A DNA stretch of 64,000 nucleotides from Pseudomonas nitroreducens NBRC 12694 (GCF_002091755.1 NZ_BDAI01000002.1:434001-498000); one strand, 5' to 3'. Numbered from the stretch's first letter, positions 1 to 11,639 are shown. Numbers and translations: made by a program. The notes: a model not told the origin generated them from the sequence alone.

Positions 1-91
1 GCTGCCTTCGTCGACGAAGTGAGTCCTCGGCATTGGCCTCGGGTAGCCGTTAGCTTCAATCTTGGCAGCTCACCGGACAAGGACGCCCGCA

Positions 92-538
92 ATGACCCTT
101 ACGCTCCGCCCCGCCCGCCTGACAGATGTCCCCTACGTCCAGCGCGGCGAAGAGGCCTATATCCGTCAGTGGGAGCCCGCCCATGAGGCACGCTGGAGGG
201 AAGGCTTCGACCGGCATCTGGCGCGCTGGCTCGAGCACTTCGAGCATCTGACCATTGCCGAGCACGCCGGCGAAAGCGTGGGCTATAGCTTTTGGATGCC
301 GGAAGATGGCAGCGCGGAACTTTGCACCCTGGGCGTCAGCACGGCGTGGCGGGGCAGGGGCGTCGGTGCAGCGTTGTTGCAGCGCTACATCGAGGATGCC
401 CGGCAGGAAGGCTACACGCGACTCAAGCTCAGTGTGCGCCCCGACAACCCGGCGCGGCGCCTGTATGAGTGCGCCGGGTTCCAGCCACGGGGCAGCGACG
501 CCCTGGGCTATCGGCAGTACGAATTGCTGATCGACTGA
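92..538 (+). CDS. GNAT family N-acetyltransferase
   Basis: A 148-residue protein with the GNAT fold signature. The beta-strand LCTLGVS is followed by the acetyl-CoA pyrophosphate loop RGRGVGAALL near residues 85-95, and the C-terminal NPARRLYECAGF motif near residues 123-134 is typical of the family. It should transfer an acetyl group from acetyl-CoA to an amine, but the substrate cannot be read from sequence. The ATG at 92 is chosen over the in-frame TTG at 62 because an AAGGA sits about 8 bases upstream. It converges with the SH3/anchor gene on its right. The sequence before it is too short to define a neighbour. Confidence 0.87.
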   Translation: MTLTLRPARLTDVPYVQRGEEAYIRQWEPAHEARWREGFDRHLARWLEHFEHLTIAEHAGESVGYSFWMPEDGSAELCTLGVSTAWRGRGVGAALLQRYIEDARQEGYTRLKLSVRPDNPARRLYECAGFQPRGSDALGYRQYELLID

Positions 539-542
539 GGCG

Positions 543-1211
543 TCAGACCCACTCGGTGCTGCGCTTGCGCCGCACGCGCAGCATGGTCGGCAGGATCAGC
601 CCGGCGAGCAGGCCGGCGCCGGCGATGCTGCCGCCGTAGGCCATGTAGCGCATCAGCACCTGCTTGTTCTCGTCGCCCAGTTGCGCCTGGGCATCGCGCA
701 GTTGCGAGCGGGCTTCGTTCAGCTCGCTATCCAGCGCGGTGCGTGCGGCCTGAAGTTCGTCGATGAGCTTCTTGCGCGCATCCAGGGTTTCCTGCATGCC
801 CTGGACACGGTTCTTCCAGCTGTCGTCGATGGTCTGCAATTGCGTGGTCAGCTCGGTGACCTTCTGCTCCAGCGCCGGCAGGCGTTCGGCCTGGCCGGGC
901 TTTTCCTGTAGGTCCTTGCTGGCGATCCACACGCTGTTGCCGCTGTCGCTGCGCACCTGGCTGTAGTCGCCGGAGGTGCTGAGCAATTGGACCTTCTGCC
1001 CGGAGGTGAGGGTGCCAACGATGCGATAACCATCGGTGGGGCCGCTGCGCACATAGGTGCTCAGGCTGTCGTTCACCCAGCGCGCGTTGCTGGCGGGCTC
1101 CTCGGCCTGGGCCGGAGCACCGGCTGCCAGCAGGCCGGCAAACAGGCAGGCACCGAGGGCGCGGGTCTGGAGGGGAGAAACTCGTGCGGGGAAGCGACGC
1201 GATAGGGACAT
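543..1211 (-). CDS. SH3 and membrane-anchor domain protein (TIGR04211 / YgiM family)
   Basis: A 222-residue envelope protein. An N-terminal signal segment ends near the AQA of GAPAQAEEPA (about residue 37). A bacterial SH3 domain follows (ARWVNDSL...YVRSGP...VWIASKDL), then a coiled-coil stretch rich in Glu, Gln and Leu (about residues 105-185), one transmembrane helix (SIAGAGLLAGLILPTML) and a basic tail. That order is the known layout of the YgiM/TIGR04211 family, whose SH3 domain faces the periplasm. The molecular role is unknown. The ATG at 1211 is preferred to the TTG two codons upstream. Confidence 0.85.
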   Translation of the reverse strand: MSLSRRFPARVSPLQTRALGACLFAGLLAAGAPAQAEEPASNARWVNDSLSTYVRSGPTDGYRIVGTLTSGQKVQLLSTSGDYSQVRSDSGNSVWIASKDLQEKPGQAERLPALEQKVTELTTQLQTIDDSWKNRVQGMQETLDARKKLIDELQAARTALDSELNEARSQLRDAQAQLGDENKQVLMRYMAYGGSIAGAGLLAGLILPTMLRVRRKRSTEWV

Positions 1212-1521
1212 GGGCAATCTTCACATGACTTGGAACGAAACCCGCCTTGCGGGAGCGAAAACGCCGGCCGGGCAATTTATTCAGAACTGGCCGGGTGGCT
1301 AATGGCCAGGAAACCCACCCGGGGGGCCGACAGCACACAGACAGTCGTCGGATGCCGAGAGTTCACCGCTGGGAAAATGCACGGATGAGTGGTGGGAAAA
1401 TGCCTGCACTGCCGGGGCAGTCCGTGCGCCGGATAACCGAATCGTCATCCTTGCCTCAGCTTCCCGTTAGCGGCGGCTTCGTAAGGTGGAGTCACTTTCA
1501 ACCACCCATGAGGTGACTGCC
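1212..1521. other. Intergenic region between divergent genes, no gene seen
   Basis: About 310 bases separate the SH3/anchor gene (leftward) from the DUF2790 gene (rightward). Promoters for both must lie here. No open frame with a ribosome binding site, no strong hairpin and no tRNA was recognised. The stretch GAGGTGA just before 1522 is the likely ribosome binding site of the DUF2790 gene. Confidence 0.5.
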
Positions 1522-1857
1522 ATGCAACTCTCCCGCTTCTTCCTGACCGCCGCCCTGCTGGGCACTTCCTCCCTGGCGCTGGCCGACGGTGGCGGTGACA
1601 TCACCTTCGCCCGCATGGAGCAGGCTCGCCAGCAGGCCATGCAGGCTCGCGAGGGCGCCCCGTCGCCGATGCAGATCGCCGAGGCAAAGCAGTACACCTA
1701 CGGGATGAACCTGGACATCGCCGAAGTCGTGGCGGTGACGCCGATGAGCACCGACTGCGGCGTGGTCCCGGTGCAACTGCGCTACAAGGATTCCTCCGGC
1801 GAGGAGCAGGCCATCGAGTACCGCACCGAGCGCGTCGCCTGCCGCGCTACCCGCTGA
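1522..1857 (+). CDS. DUF2790 domain small periplasmic protein
   Basis: A 111-residue protein with a clear signal peptide (MQLSRFFLTAALLGTSSLALA, cleavage near residue 21). Its mature C-terminal half, starting at the YTYGMNLDIAEV motif and continuing through CGVVPVQLRYKDSSGE, matches the Pseudomonas DUF2790 family. These proteins are small, periplasmic and often multicopy in a genome, and several lie near metal-responsive loci. Two cysteines (in DCGVV and near the C-terminus, VACRATR) could pair. It ends one base before the stop of czcS on the other strand, so the two genes converge tail to tail. Function is unknown; a metal-stress link is only suggested by location. Confidence 0.8.
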   Translation: MQLSRFFLTAALLGTSSLALADGGGDITFARMEQARQQAMQAREGAPSPMQIAEAKQYTYGMNLDIAEVVAVTPMSTDCGVVPVQLRYKDSSGEEQAIEYRTERVACRATR

Positions 1858-1858
1858 T

Positions 1859-3244
1859 TCAGTCCGGCGAGGCGGGGAATTTCAGGAGGAAGCGCGTCGG
1901 CCCTTCCTCCGAACTCTGCGCGCTGGCCGCGCCCAGGTGCAGCTCCATGATCGAGCGCACGATGGCCAGCCCCAGGCCCGTGCCGCCCTGCGCTCGCGAG
2001 CGGCCCTTGTCTACCCGGTAGAAGCGCTCGAACAGGTGCGGCAGGTGCTCGGCGGCAATGCCCGTTCCGGGGTTCTGCACCACCAGTGTCACGGTTGCGC
2101 CATCGTCCCGCACTTGCACGCTGATGCATTCGCCCTCGGGCGTGTGGCGGATCGCGTTGGAGAGCAGGTTGGAAATGGCGCGCTGGATCATCAGGCGATC
2201 GCCCACGACCTGCCCATGCCCCTCGATGGCGATGCGCAACGACCTTTCCTCCGCGCTGAAATCGAACAGCTCGGCGACCTTCGCCGCTTCCTCCTCCAGC
2301 TGCACCGCCTCCTGCGGCAGCAGCGCGCGCGGGTGGCTGACCTGGGCGAGGAACAGCATGTCGCTGACGATCCGGCCGACCCGTTCCAGCTCTTCGGTAC
2401 TGGCGGCCAGCACCGCTTCGTACTCGTCCTTTTCCCGCGGCCGCGACAGCGTCACCTGTGCCTTGCCCAGCAGGTTGCCGATGGGCGAGCGCAGCTCGTG
2501 GGCGATGTCGTCGGAGAACTGGGTGAGCTGCTGCACGCCGCCATCCAGCCGATGCAGCATCAGGTTCAGCGCCCGCGCAGCCTTGCCCAGCTCCCGTGGC
2601 AGGTCCTGCACGGGAATGCGGTGGCTGAGGTCCTGGGTGGTGATCAGCGAGGCAACCTGGCCGAACTGCCGCAAGGGCTGCAGGCCGCGCTTGGCCACCA
2701 GGCGCGCACCCAGGGCAATGAGCAGCAGCAGCGGTGGTACCGCCAGCCAGGCCGAGCGCAGGAAGGCGCCGAGCAGGGCATCGTCCTCGCGCCGATCCAG
2801 GGTCAGGAACACCCGTAGGGTATTGCCGTCGCGCAAGCGGACCAGGCCCCGCTCGGTCAGCAGGCGGCGACCGTCCGCCGAGGTCCAGCCGAAGGCGCGG
2901 CCACTGCCGGCGAACTCATCGAGCGCCGCTGCGTCGCGGGGCGGCCCGCTGCTGAATCGCGGCGGCTGCCCGCGTTGCTCGTCGAGCAGCGCGGCGCTCA
3001 GGTTGTCGTGGCCCATCAGCTGGTCCTGCAGGGCATGGCCGCGCAAGGGCAGGGCAGCGAGGCCGGGGTCTGCGTCCAGCGCGTGACGCAACTGCCCGAG
3101 CTTGTCTTCCAGCTCACGGTGGGCGCGCTGGTCCAATTGGTGGTCGAGGGCGAGGTAGGCCAGGGTGAGCAGCAGGACCATCAGCACCGAACCCAGTACG
3201 CCGACCCACAGGCCGATGCGCAGCGACAGGCTGGCCGGCTTCAT
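1859..3244 (-). CDS. czcS: Heavy-metal sensor histidine kinase CzcS
   Basis: A 461-residue inner-membrane kinase. TM1 spans about residues 10-33, a periplasmic sensor loop of about 130 residues follows, and TM2 spans about 164-182, leading into a HAMP linker. The H-box has the phospho-accepting His249 (DDIAHELRSP), and the C-terminal ATPase domain carries the N-box NLLSNAIRHTP and the G-boxes GTGI and GTGLGLAI. This is the CopS/CzcS/IrlS group. It overlaps the czcR stop by 4 bases (ATGA), so the two are translationally coupled. It lies next to the czcCBA efflux genes, as in P. aeruginosa, and should sense periplasmic Zn, Cd or Co. Confidence 0.92.
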   Translation of the reverse strand: MKPASLSLRIGLWVGVLGSVLMVLLLTLAYLALDHQLDQRAHRELEDKLGQLRHALDADPGLAALPLRGHALQDQLMGHDNLSAALLDEQRGQPPRFSSGPPRDAAALDEFAGSGRAFGWTSADGRRLLTERGLVRLRDGNTLRVFLTLDRREDDALLGAFLRSAWLAVPPLLLLIALGARLVAKRGLQPLRQFGQVASLITTQDLSHRIPVQDLPRELGKAARALNLMLHRLDGGVQQLTQFSDDIAHELRSPIGNLLGKAQVTLSRPREKDEYEAVLAASTEELERVGRIVSDMLFLAQVSHPRALLPQEAVQLEEEAAKVAELFDFSAEERSLRIAIEGHGQVVGDRLMIQRAISNLLSNAIRHTPEGECISVQVRDDGATVTLVVQNPGTGIAAEHLPHLFERFYRVDKGRSRAQGGTGLGLAIVRSIMELHLGAASAQSSEEGPTRFLLKFPASPD

Positions 3245-3915
3245 GCGCGCGCTTCCAGCACGTAGCCGACCCCGCGCAGGGTGTGGATCAGCTTGTCGGC
3301 GAAGGGATCGTCGATCTTCGCCCGCAGGCGGCGGATGGTGACTTCCACCACGTTGGTATCGCAGTCGAAGTTCATGTCCCAGACCAGCGAGATGATCTGC
3401 GTGCGCGAGAGCACCTCGCCGCTGCGGCTCATCAGCAGGTGCAGCAGGGCGAACTCCTTGCTGGTCAGGTCTATTCGGCGGCTGTCGCGGTAGGCGCGGT
3501 GGCGGCCGGGGTCAAGCTCCAGCCCGCCGATCTCCAGCACCTGGGGCTGGTCGATGCGTTCGCTGCGGCGCATCAGCGAGCGCACGCGGGCGAGCAGTTC
3601 GGGGAATTCGAAGGGCTTGAGCAGGTAGTCGTCGGCGCCCAGGTCGAAGCCTTTCACCCGTTCGGTGAGGCGGCCGCGGGCGGTGAGCATCATCACGCGG
3701 ATATCGCTGTGCTGGCGCAGGCTGGCGAGTACGTCCCAGCCATCCATCTGCGGCAGGTTCACATCGAGGATGACCAGGTCGTAGGCGCACTGCCGCGCCA
3801 GGTGCAGGCCATCGACGCCGTTATCGGCGCGGTCGACCACATAGCCGCTTTCGCTCAGCCCCTGTTGCAGATAATCGGCCGTCTTGTGGTCGTCCTCGAT
3901 GAGCAGGATTTTCAT
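3241..3915 (-). CDS. czcR: Heavy-metal response regulator CzcR
   Basis: A 224-residue OmpR/PhoB-type regulator. The receiver domain has the acidic pair Glu7/Asp8-Asp9, phospho-acceptor Asp51 (VILDVNLP) and the conserved lysine in LLKPFEF. The C-terminal winged helix carries the usual ending DTNVVEVTIRRLRAKIDDPF...LIHTLRGVGYVLE. It belongs to the CzcR/CopR heavy-metal regulator group. It is divergent from czcCBA across a spacer that holds a perfect palindrome, the likely operator. In P. aeruginosa CzcR activates czcCBA and represses oprD. ATG 3915 is chosen over a TTG one codon upstream. Confidence 0.92.
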   Translation of the reverse strand: MKILLIEDDHKTADYLQQGLSESGYVVDRADNGVDGLHLARQCAYDLVILDVNLPQMDGWDVLASLRQHSDIRVMMLTARGRLTERVKGFDLGADDYLLKPFEFPELLARVRSLMRRSERIDQPQVLEIGGLELDPGRHRAYRDSRRIDLTSKEFALLHLLMSRSGEVLSRTQIISLVWDMNFDCDTNVVEVTIRRLRAKIDDPFADKLIHTLRGVGYVLEARA

Positions 3916-4316
3916 CAATAGTTACTCGGTAATTGCGTGAGAAATAATGCCGGGGACACAGGAAAGTTCGCCGAGCCCTGTAAAGCGCGCGCAGTCTAGA
4001 AGCTGTAGCGACTTCAGGGTCAATCGCGGCGATGTTGTATTCGGCGTTGTTCAGAAAACCGGGGAAGTTCTGCAGGTGACTGCTCTTGAGGGGTTTTCTG
4101 GGGAATGCAGGGCTGCCGGGAATTTCGCGAATTGTTTCCTGAAGTTACCTGGAAGAGGTGCGAGGCCTTTTTAAATACATACAACGAGAACTCCCCGGCT
4201 GACCAATTACATGTTTGTAATTATCCAGTCACCTTGTCGCTAGAGAGGCGCCCCTAGATTCGCCGATGGAAATGACGGCATGCCGTCGAAGTTGACTCCA
4301 TCGTGCGAGGTTCGCC
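3916..4316. other. czcR-czcC divergent promoter region
   Basis: A 400-base spacer between divergent genes. It is AT-richer than its surroundings, mainly at 4140-4235, with runs such as TTTTTAAATACATA. It contains one strong palindrome at 4205-4222 (separate entry). No open frame with a convincing start was seen. Confidence 0.6.
4205..4222. promoter_or_regulatory. Candidate CzcR operator (perfect 7-4-7 palindrome)
   Basis: AATTACA - tgtt - TGTAATT is an exact inverted repeat in the czcR-czcC spacer, 95 bases upstream of czcC. Heavy-metal OmpR-type regulators (CopR/CzcR/PcoR group) are known to bind TTACA / TGTAA type palindromes. The assignment to CzcR is an inference from position and motif. 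Confidence 0.6.
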
Positions 4317-5564
4317 GTGTTTGCAAGACGTACTGGGTTCGTTCCATGGGCGGGGTTGCTCGCCTTGCTGCTCTGGCAGTCGCCTGCCTGGGCGCAAAGC
4401 CGAGAGATCGGCATCGAGGAGGCGCTGCAGGCTGCGGCCAATGGCAATCCCGAACTGTCTGCCAGCGCCCGTGAGATCGGCATCGCCCAGGGCTTGCGCG
4501 AGCAGGCCGGCCTGCTGCGCAACCCGACGCTGTCCTGGGAGCAGGAAGGCACCGAATCGCGCAATCGCACCACCACGGTGGGCATCAGCCAGCCGCTGGA
4601 GCTGGGCGGCAAGCGGGGCGCGCGGGTGGAACTCGCGGAGCGCGGCCAGGCCGTCGCCGCGCTGAGCCTGGAGGCGCGGCGCAACCAGCTGCGCGGCGAG
4701 GTGATCGCAGCGTTCTTCACGGCCTTGCGCGCCCAGGAGCGTGAACGGCTGGCACAGCAGTCCGTCGAGCTGGCGCGGCGTGGCGTGGCCGCGGCTGACG
4801 GGCGTGTCCGCGCCGGCAAGGCCCCGCCGCTCGAGGCCGATCGCGCGCAGGTACAGCTGGCCGAAGTGCGCCTGGAGCAGGATCGCGCCCGCCGCGACCG
4901 CGCCGACGCCAACCAGGCGCTGGCCAGCCTGATGGGGCTTGCCTCGCCGGACTTCACCGGCGTGCGCAGCGAGACAGCCCGTTCACTGCCCGGCCTGCCC
5001 TCCAGCGAAGAGCTGTTGCGCCGTCTGGCCGACAGCGCCGAGATGCGCCTGGCGCAGAGTCGCATCGATGAAGGCGAGGCCGCCGTGCGTCTGGCGAAGA
5101 CCCAGCGGATTCCCGACCTTGATGTCAGCCTGGGCAGCCAGGAGGCAATCGAGGACGGCAACCGCGACCGCATCGCGGTGATCGGCCTGAGCCTGCCCTT
5201 GCCGCTGTTCGACCGCAACCAGGGTAACATCCTCGCCGAGTCGCGCCGGGCCGATCAGGCTCGCGACCAGCGCAACGCCGTCGAGCTGCGTCTGCGCCAG
5301 GAGACCCAGCAGGCCTGGCAGCAGTGGAGCACCGCCCAGGGCGAGGTGAACGCCTTCCGCCAGACCATCCTGCCCACCGCCCAGACCGCCGTGGAAAGCG
5401 CCACTCGCGGTTTCGAGATGGGCAAGTTCGGCTTCCTCGAAGTACTCGACGCCCAACGCACCCTGATCGCCGCGCGCGACCAGTACCTGCGCGCGCTGGC
5501 CCAGGTCAGCGATGCCTGGGGCCGCATCGAACGGGTCTACGGCGATGTCGGCGCGGCCCGCTAA
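4317..5564 (+). CDS. czcC: Outer-membrane efflux protein CzcC (TolC family)
   Basis: A 415-residue outer-membrane channel subunit with an N-terminal signal peptide ending near WAQS (about residue 27). The mature part has two OEP repeats with long coiled-coil helices (GAAS-free, Ala/Glu/Arg rich). The C-terminal repeat ends in the FLEVLDAQRTLIAARDQYLRA motif typical of CzcC/CusC proteins. It forms the exit duct of the tripartite Co/Zn/Cd efflux system with CzcB and CzcA, encoded directly downstream. The start has no very strong ribosome binding site, but the signal peptide fixes it. Confidence 0.93.
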   Translation: MFARRTGFVPWAGLLALLLWQSPAWAQSREIGIEEALQAAANGNPELSASAREIGIAQGLREQAGLLRNPTLSWEQEGTESRNRTTTVGISQPLELGGKRGARVELAERGQAVAALSLEARRNQLRGEVIAAFFTALRAQERERLAQQSVELARRGVAAADGRVRAGKAPPLEADRAQVQLAEVRLEQDRARRDRADANQALASLMGLASPDFTGVRSETARSLPGLPSSEELLRRLADSAEMRLAQSRIDEGEAAVRLAKTQRIPDLDVSLGSQEAIEDGNRDRIAVIGLSLPLPLFDRNQGNILAESRRADQARDQRNAVELRLRQETQQAWQQWSTAQGEVNAFRQTILPTAQTAVESATRGFEMGKFGFLEVLDAQRTLIAARDQYLRALAQVSDAWGRIERVYGDVGAAR

Positions 5565-5739
5565 GGCTCGCCGCGCCTGGCTCGCCCTGCTGCTGGTGAC
5601 CCTGACGCCGTCTGCCGCGGCGCCGACTGCGGGCCTGCCGGTGCATTGGTGCGTCCACGACCTCTTCAGCAACCTCCATCACCTTGCGGTGCCAGCGTCA
5701 CAGCGCGGTGCCGGCGGATACTTTCTGGAGCTTCCATGA
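5545..5739 (+). CDS. Small putative exported Cys/His protein between czcC and czcB (CzcI-like candidate)
   Basis: A 64-codon frame beginning 20 bases inside the czcC 3' end and ending in a TGA that overlaps the czcB ATG (ATGA). The N-terminus (basic residues, then AWLALLLVTLTPSAAA) reads like a signal peptide. The short mature part contains VHWCVHDLFSNLHHL, with one Cys and four His. In Cupriavidus a small periplasmic protein, CzcI, is encoded in the czc operon, but sequence similarity to it was not established. The double overlap would couple translation of czcC to czcB. Alternatively it is only a leader that carries ribosomes across the 170-base gap. Confidence 0.45.
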   Translation: MSARPAKARRAWLALLLVTLTPSAAAPTAGLPVHWCVHDLFSNLHHLAVPASQRGAGGYFLELP

Positions 5740-6986
5740 TCAACAAACCCCCTCTCGCCGCCGCCGTGCTGCTCGCCTCTGCGCTGGGCGTCAGCGCCTA
5801 TGCCTGGATGGGCAGCGAACAGGCCGGTGGCAACCACCTCGACGATGCGACCCACGCGGACGGCGAGCACCACAACAGCCTGGCGCCGACCCTTCATGCC
5901 GAAGCGGCGAGCCATGCCGACGGTGAGCATCACGCCGCCCAGGAAGCCGAAACCGAAGAGCAAGTCCTGCATCTGACCCCGGCACAGATCGAGGCAGCCG
6001 GCATCCAACTGGTCACAGCCGGGCCGCAGGCGCTGGATGAGGCATTCAGCCTGCCCGGCGAGATCGGCTTCGACCAGGACCGCACTGCCCACGTCGTACC
6101 GCGCACGCCGGGCGTGGTGGAGTCGGTGGCAGTTGAGCTCGGGCAGAACGTGAAGAAGGGCGAGCTGCTGGCCGTGATCGCCAGCCAGCAGGTGTCCGAG
6201 TTGCGCAGCGAGCTGGCCGCCGCCCAGCGCCGGGCGAGCCTGGCGAACAAGACCTTCGAACGCGAACGCGAGCTGTGGCAGGAGAAAATCTCCGCCGAGC
6301 AGGATTATCTCCAGGCCCGCCAGGACCTGGAGGAAGCCCGCATCGCCCTGGCCAATGCGCAGCAGAAGACCAACGCCCTGAGCGGCGTGTCGGCCAGCGC
6401 CGGCGGCAACCGCTACGAGCTGCGGGCGCCGTTCGACGGCGTGGTGGTGGAGAAGCACCTGGTGCCCGGCGAGGTGGTCAGCGAGACCACGGCGGCGTTC
6501 ACGCTGTCCGACCTGTCGCGGGTCTGGGCCAGTTTCAGTGTCGCACCGCAGGACCTCGCGCGGGTTCAGGTGGGCAAGCCGGCACGGGTTGAAGCGGCGG
6601 ACCTGGGCATGCAGGTCGACGGTCGCGTGAGTTACGTCGGCAACCTGCTCGGCGAGCAGACCCGCAGCGCGGTGGCCCGCGTGACCCTGGCCAATCCCGA
6701 TGGCGCCTGGCGCCCGGGCCTGTTCGTCAATGTGCGGGTCAGCAGTTCGGCACGCCAGGTGCCGGTCGCGGTACCGGAGCAGGCCGTCCAGGAGGTGGAG
6801 GGCCAGCCGAGCGTATTCGTGCGCAATGCCGAAGGCTTCGACCCGCGCCCGGTCAACCTTGGGCTGCGCAGCGCCGGCCAGGTGGAAGTGCTGGCGGGAC
6901 TCTCGGCGGGTGATCAGGTGGCGGCCGAAGGCAGCTTCATTCTCAAGTCGGAGCTGGGCAAGAGCTCGGCGTCCCACGCTCACTGA
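5736..6986 (+). CDS. czcB: RND efflux periplasmic adaptor CzcB
   Basis: A 416-residue membrane fusion protein of the heavy-metal RND type. An N-terminal membrane anchor (residues 7-24) is followed by a His/Asp-rich segment in which HADGEHH occurs twice (residues 40-46 and 60-66). Then come the lipoyl/hairpin region (GVVESVAVELGQNVKKGELLAVI and a coiled-coil near 180-235) and the beta-barrel domain. It links CzcA in the inner membrane to CzcC, and the His-rich segment may bind and hand over metal. The ATG at 5736 overlaps the stop of the small upstream frame, and a GGAG lies 7 bases before it. It ends 12 bases before czcA. Confidence 0.93.
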   Translation: MINKPPLAAAVLLASALGVSAYAWMGSEQAGGNHLDDATHADGEHHNSLAPTLHAEAASHADGEHHAAQEAETEEQVLHLTPAQIEAAGIQLVTAGPQALDEAFSLPGEIGFDQDRTAHVVPRTPGVVESVAVELGQNVKKGELLAVIASQQVSELRSELAAAQRRASLANKTFERERELWQEKISAEQDYLQARQDLEEARIALANAQQKTNALSGVSASAGGNRYELRAPFDGVVVEKHLVPGEVVSETTAAFTLSDLSRVWASFSVAPQDLARVQVGKPARVEAADLGMQVDGRVSYVGNLLGEQTRSAVARVTLANPDGAWRPGLFVNVRVSSSARQVPVAVPEQAVQEVEGQPSVFVRNAEGFDPRPVNLGLRSAGQVEVLAGLSAGDQVAAEGSFILKSELGKSSASHAH

Positions 6987-10208
<3,222 letters not shown>

Positions 10209-10352
10209 ACTATCCCGGCCGGGATGTTTCCATCGATGGAGCGTCCGCCACTCCGACGCTCTGTCCGGCACAGGGGTGGCAGCGGCTCTGGCCGCCTGCC
10301 TGTGCCCCGAGCCACCAGCGTACAGGGGCAGTACTGTCCCGGGAGATGCAGC

Positions 10353-10538
10353 GTGAAAGAGGAAATTGTACCCGAGCCGCGGCCGGGGCCGATCGCCGAG
10401 CACGACAAGCCGGGCGAAAGACCGCCGAGGACACCGGTGCGCAAGGACGAGCCTGATCCTGCGCGTCCAGGCCCCGTGATCGAAGAGCCCCATGAGAAAA
10501 ACGACCGCCCGGAGGGCGATTCGAAAGATCGGCGGTAA
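10353..10538 (+). CDS. Small proline-rich hypothetical protein
   Basis: A 61-residue frame starting at a GTG with GGGAGA about 10 bases upstream. It is rich in Pro, Glu, Asp, Lys and Arg (for example EIVPEPRPGPIAEHDKPGE), with no membrane segment or cysteine, and is likely disordered and soluble. It begins 145 bases after czcA. No family was recognised, and it could be a chance frame in GC-rich DNA. The repeated Pro-Glu/Asp composition and the ribosome binding site are the only support. Confidence 0.4.
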   Translation: MKEEIVPEPRPGPIAEHDKPGERPPRTPVRKDEPDPARPGPVIEEPHEKNDRPEGDSKDRR

Positions 10539-10922
10539 CCGTCGTGGATGCCTGGTGTGGGGCCCTGGAAATGCCCGCCCCAGGCATCGCACGGATCGAT
10601 CCCCCTGTGTCGCCCCGCCAGCGCTCGGAGGTCATTTGCAGCGCTGCCGCTCGCTCCTGGCCGTAGCAGTCGGAGACGTGCTCTCTGTCGGTTGTCCGCC
10701 CGTGCACCCGGCTGCCGAGGTGACTGACAGTCTTCCCGCCTATTCATCGCTCCAAAGGGAACGACGAACTCAGCGCAGCGATTCCGGCCCATTTCTGGGG
10801 GATTGCTTCTATTGACCTCAGGCTAGGTTGAGGTTTTAGAGTCCGGCCCGAACCTTTGCGCAGTGGCGAATTCGCCCCTGCGCATAAGCACACTGGACAG
10901 GCAGGCGCCGGGGAGACGTTCG
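10539..10922. other. Intergenic region, no gene seen
   Basis: About 380 bases before the SDR gene. A 9-base inverted repeat (GATGCCTGG at 10549-10557 with CCAGGCATC at 10580-10588) can form a hairpin but has no T-run after it. No RNA gene or credible open frame was recognised. The promoter of the SDR gene presumably lies near its right end. Confidence 0.45.
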
Positions 10923-11639
10923 ATGAACATCATGATTGTGGGCGCGAGCCGGGGGCTGGGCCGCGCGCTGGCCGAGGGCCTGGGACGGGCGGGCGATACC
11001 GTGGTGGGCGTATCGCGCAGGCGGCCGGATGCATTGACGGCCGTTGAAGGCGTCCAGCTCGAGTGGATCGAAGCCGACCTGTCGGTCGCCGGAGAGGCCG
11101 CGTCAGCCATCGAAGCGCAGGCGCCTGCCGAGCTGGATGTATTGATCTGCAATGTCGGCCTCTGGGAGGAGGAGGCCTTCAGCGAAGGCTATTGCTTCCT
11201 CAGCGATTCCGACGAGTCCATCGGCAGGATGGTCGACGTGAACATCACCGCCACGCTGTTCCTGCTCAGGCGCCTGGTTCCCAGGCTGCTGGACTCGTCA
11301 CGGCCGCAACTGATCCTGACCGGGTCGACATCCGGCTTGCGCCAGAGCGGACGTCCCGAGGTGACCTTCGGTGCTTCCAAGTTTGCTCTCAATGGCATGG
11401 CCGATGCGCTGCGCGAGGGCTTCAGGGACAGCAGGCTGGCGGTGAGCGTGCTCCAGCTGGGTTACCTGAACACCGAGGATCCGCTGACCACGCCCCTGGC
11501 GGATGCCGCTCGCCGAGGAGGAGGCCATCAGGTTCCAGTGCATGATGTGGTGCGAATGGTCGATGCGTTGTTGCAGCTTTCGGGAGCTTCGTTCGTCCGC
11601 GAGCTGGTCCTGCCGGCGATTCGAGACGAGCGCTTCTGA
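10923..11639 (+). CDS. SDR family protein with Phe in place of the catalytic Tyr
   Basis: A 238-residue short-chain dehydrogenase/reductase fold. The nucleotide-binding glycine motif GASRGLG is at residues 7-13, the NNAG-equivalent is ICNVG, the structural Asn is Asn107 and the catalytic-type Ser is Ser135 (LTGSTSG). The normal Tyr-x-x-x-Lys is replaced by Phe149-Gly-Ala-Ser-Lys153, so the acid/base hydroxyl is missing. The ATG at 10923 follows GGGGAGA. It appears to be a single gene, and its substrate cannot be inferred. The fold is certain, but ordinary oxidoreductase activity is doubtful. Confidence 0.85.
   Translation: MNIMIVGASRGLGRALAEGLGRAGDTVVGVSRRRPDALTAVEGVQLEWIEADLSVAGEAASAIEAQAPAELDVLICNVGLWEEEAFSEGYCFLSDSDESIGRMVDVNITATLFLLRRLVPRLLDSSRPQLILTGSTSGLRQSGRPEVTFGASKFALNGMADALREGFRDSRLAVSVLQLGYLNTEDPLTTPLADAARRGGGHQVPVHDVVRMVDALLQLSGASFVRELVLPAIRDERF

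Noticed and set aside
1..91. End of an upstream gene
   Set aside because: Several frames end here (for example a TGA at 20-22), but too little sequence is present to tell coding from chance.
10212..10225. ATCCCGGCCGGGAT palindrome as terminator of czcA
   Set aside because: No loop possible without opening base pairs and no T-run follows.
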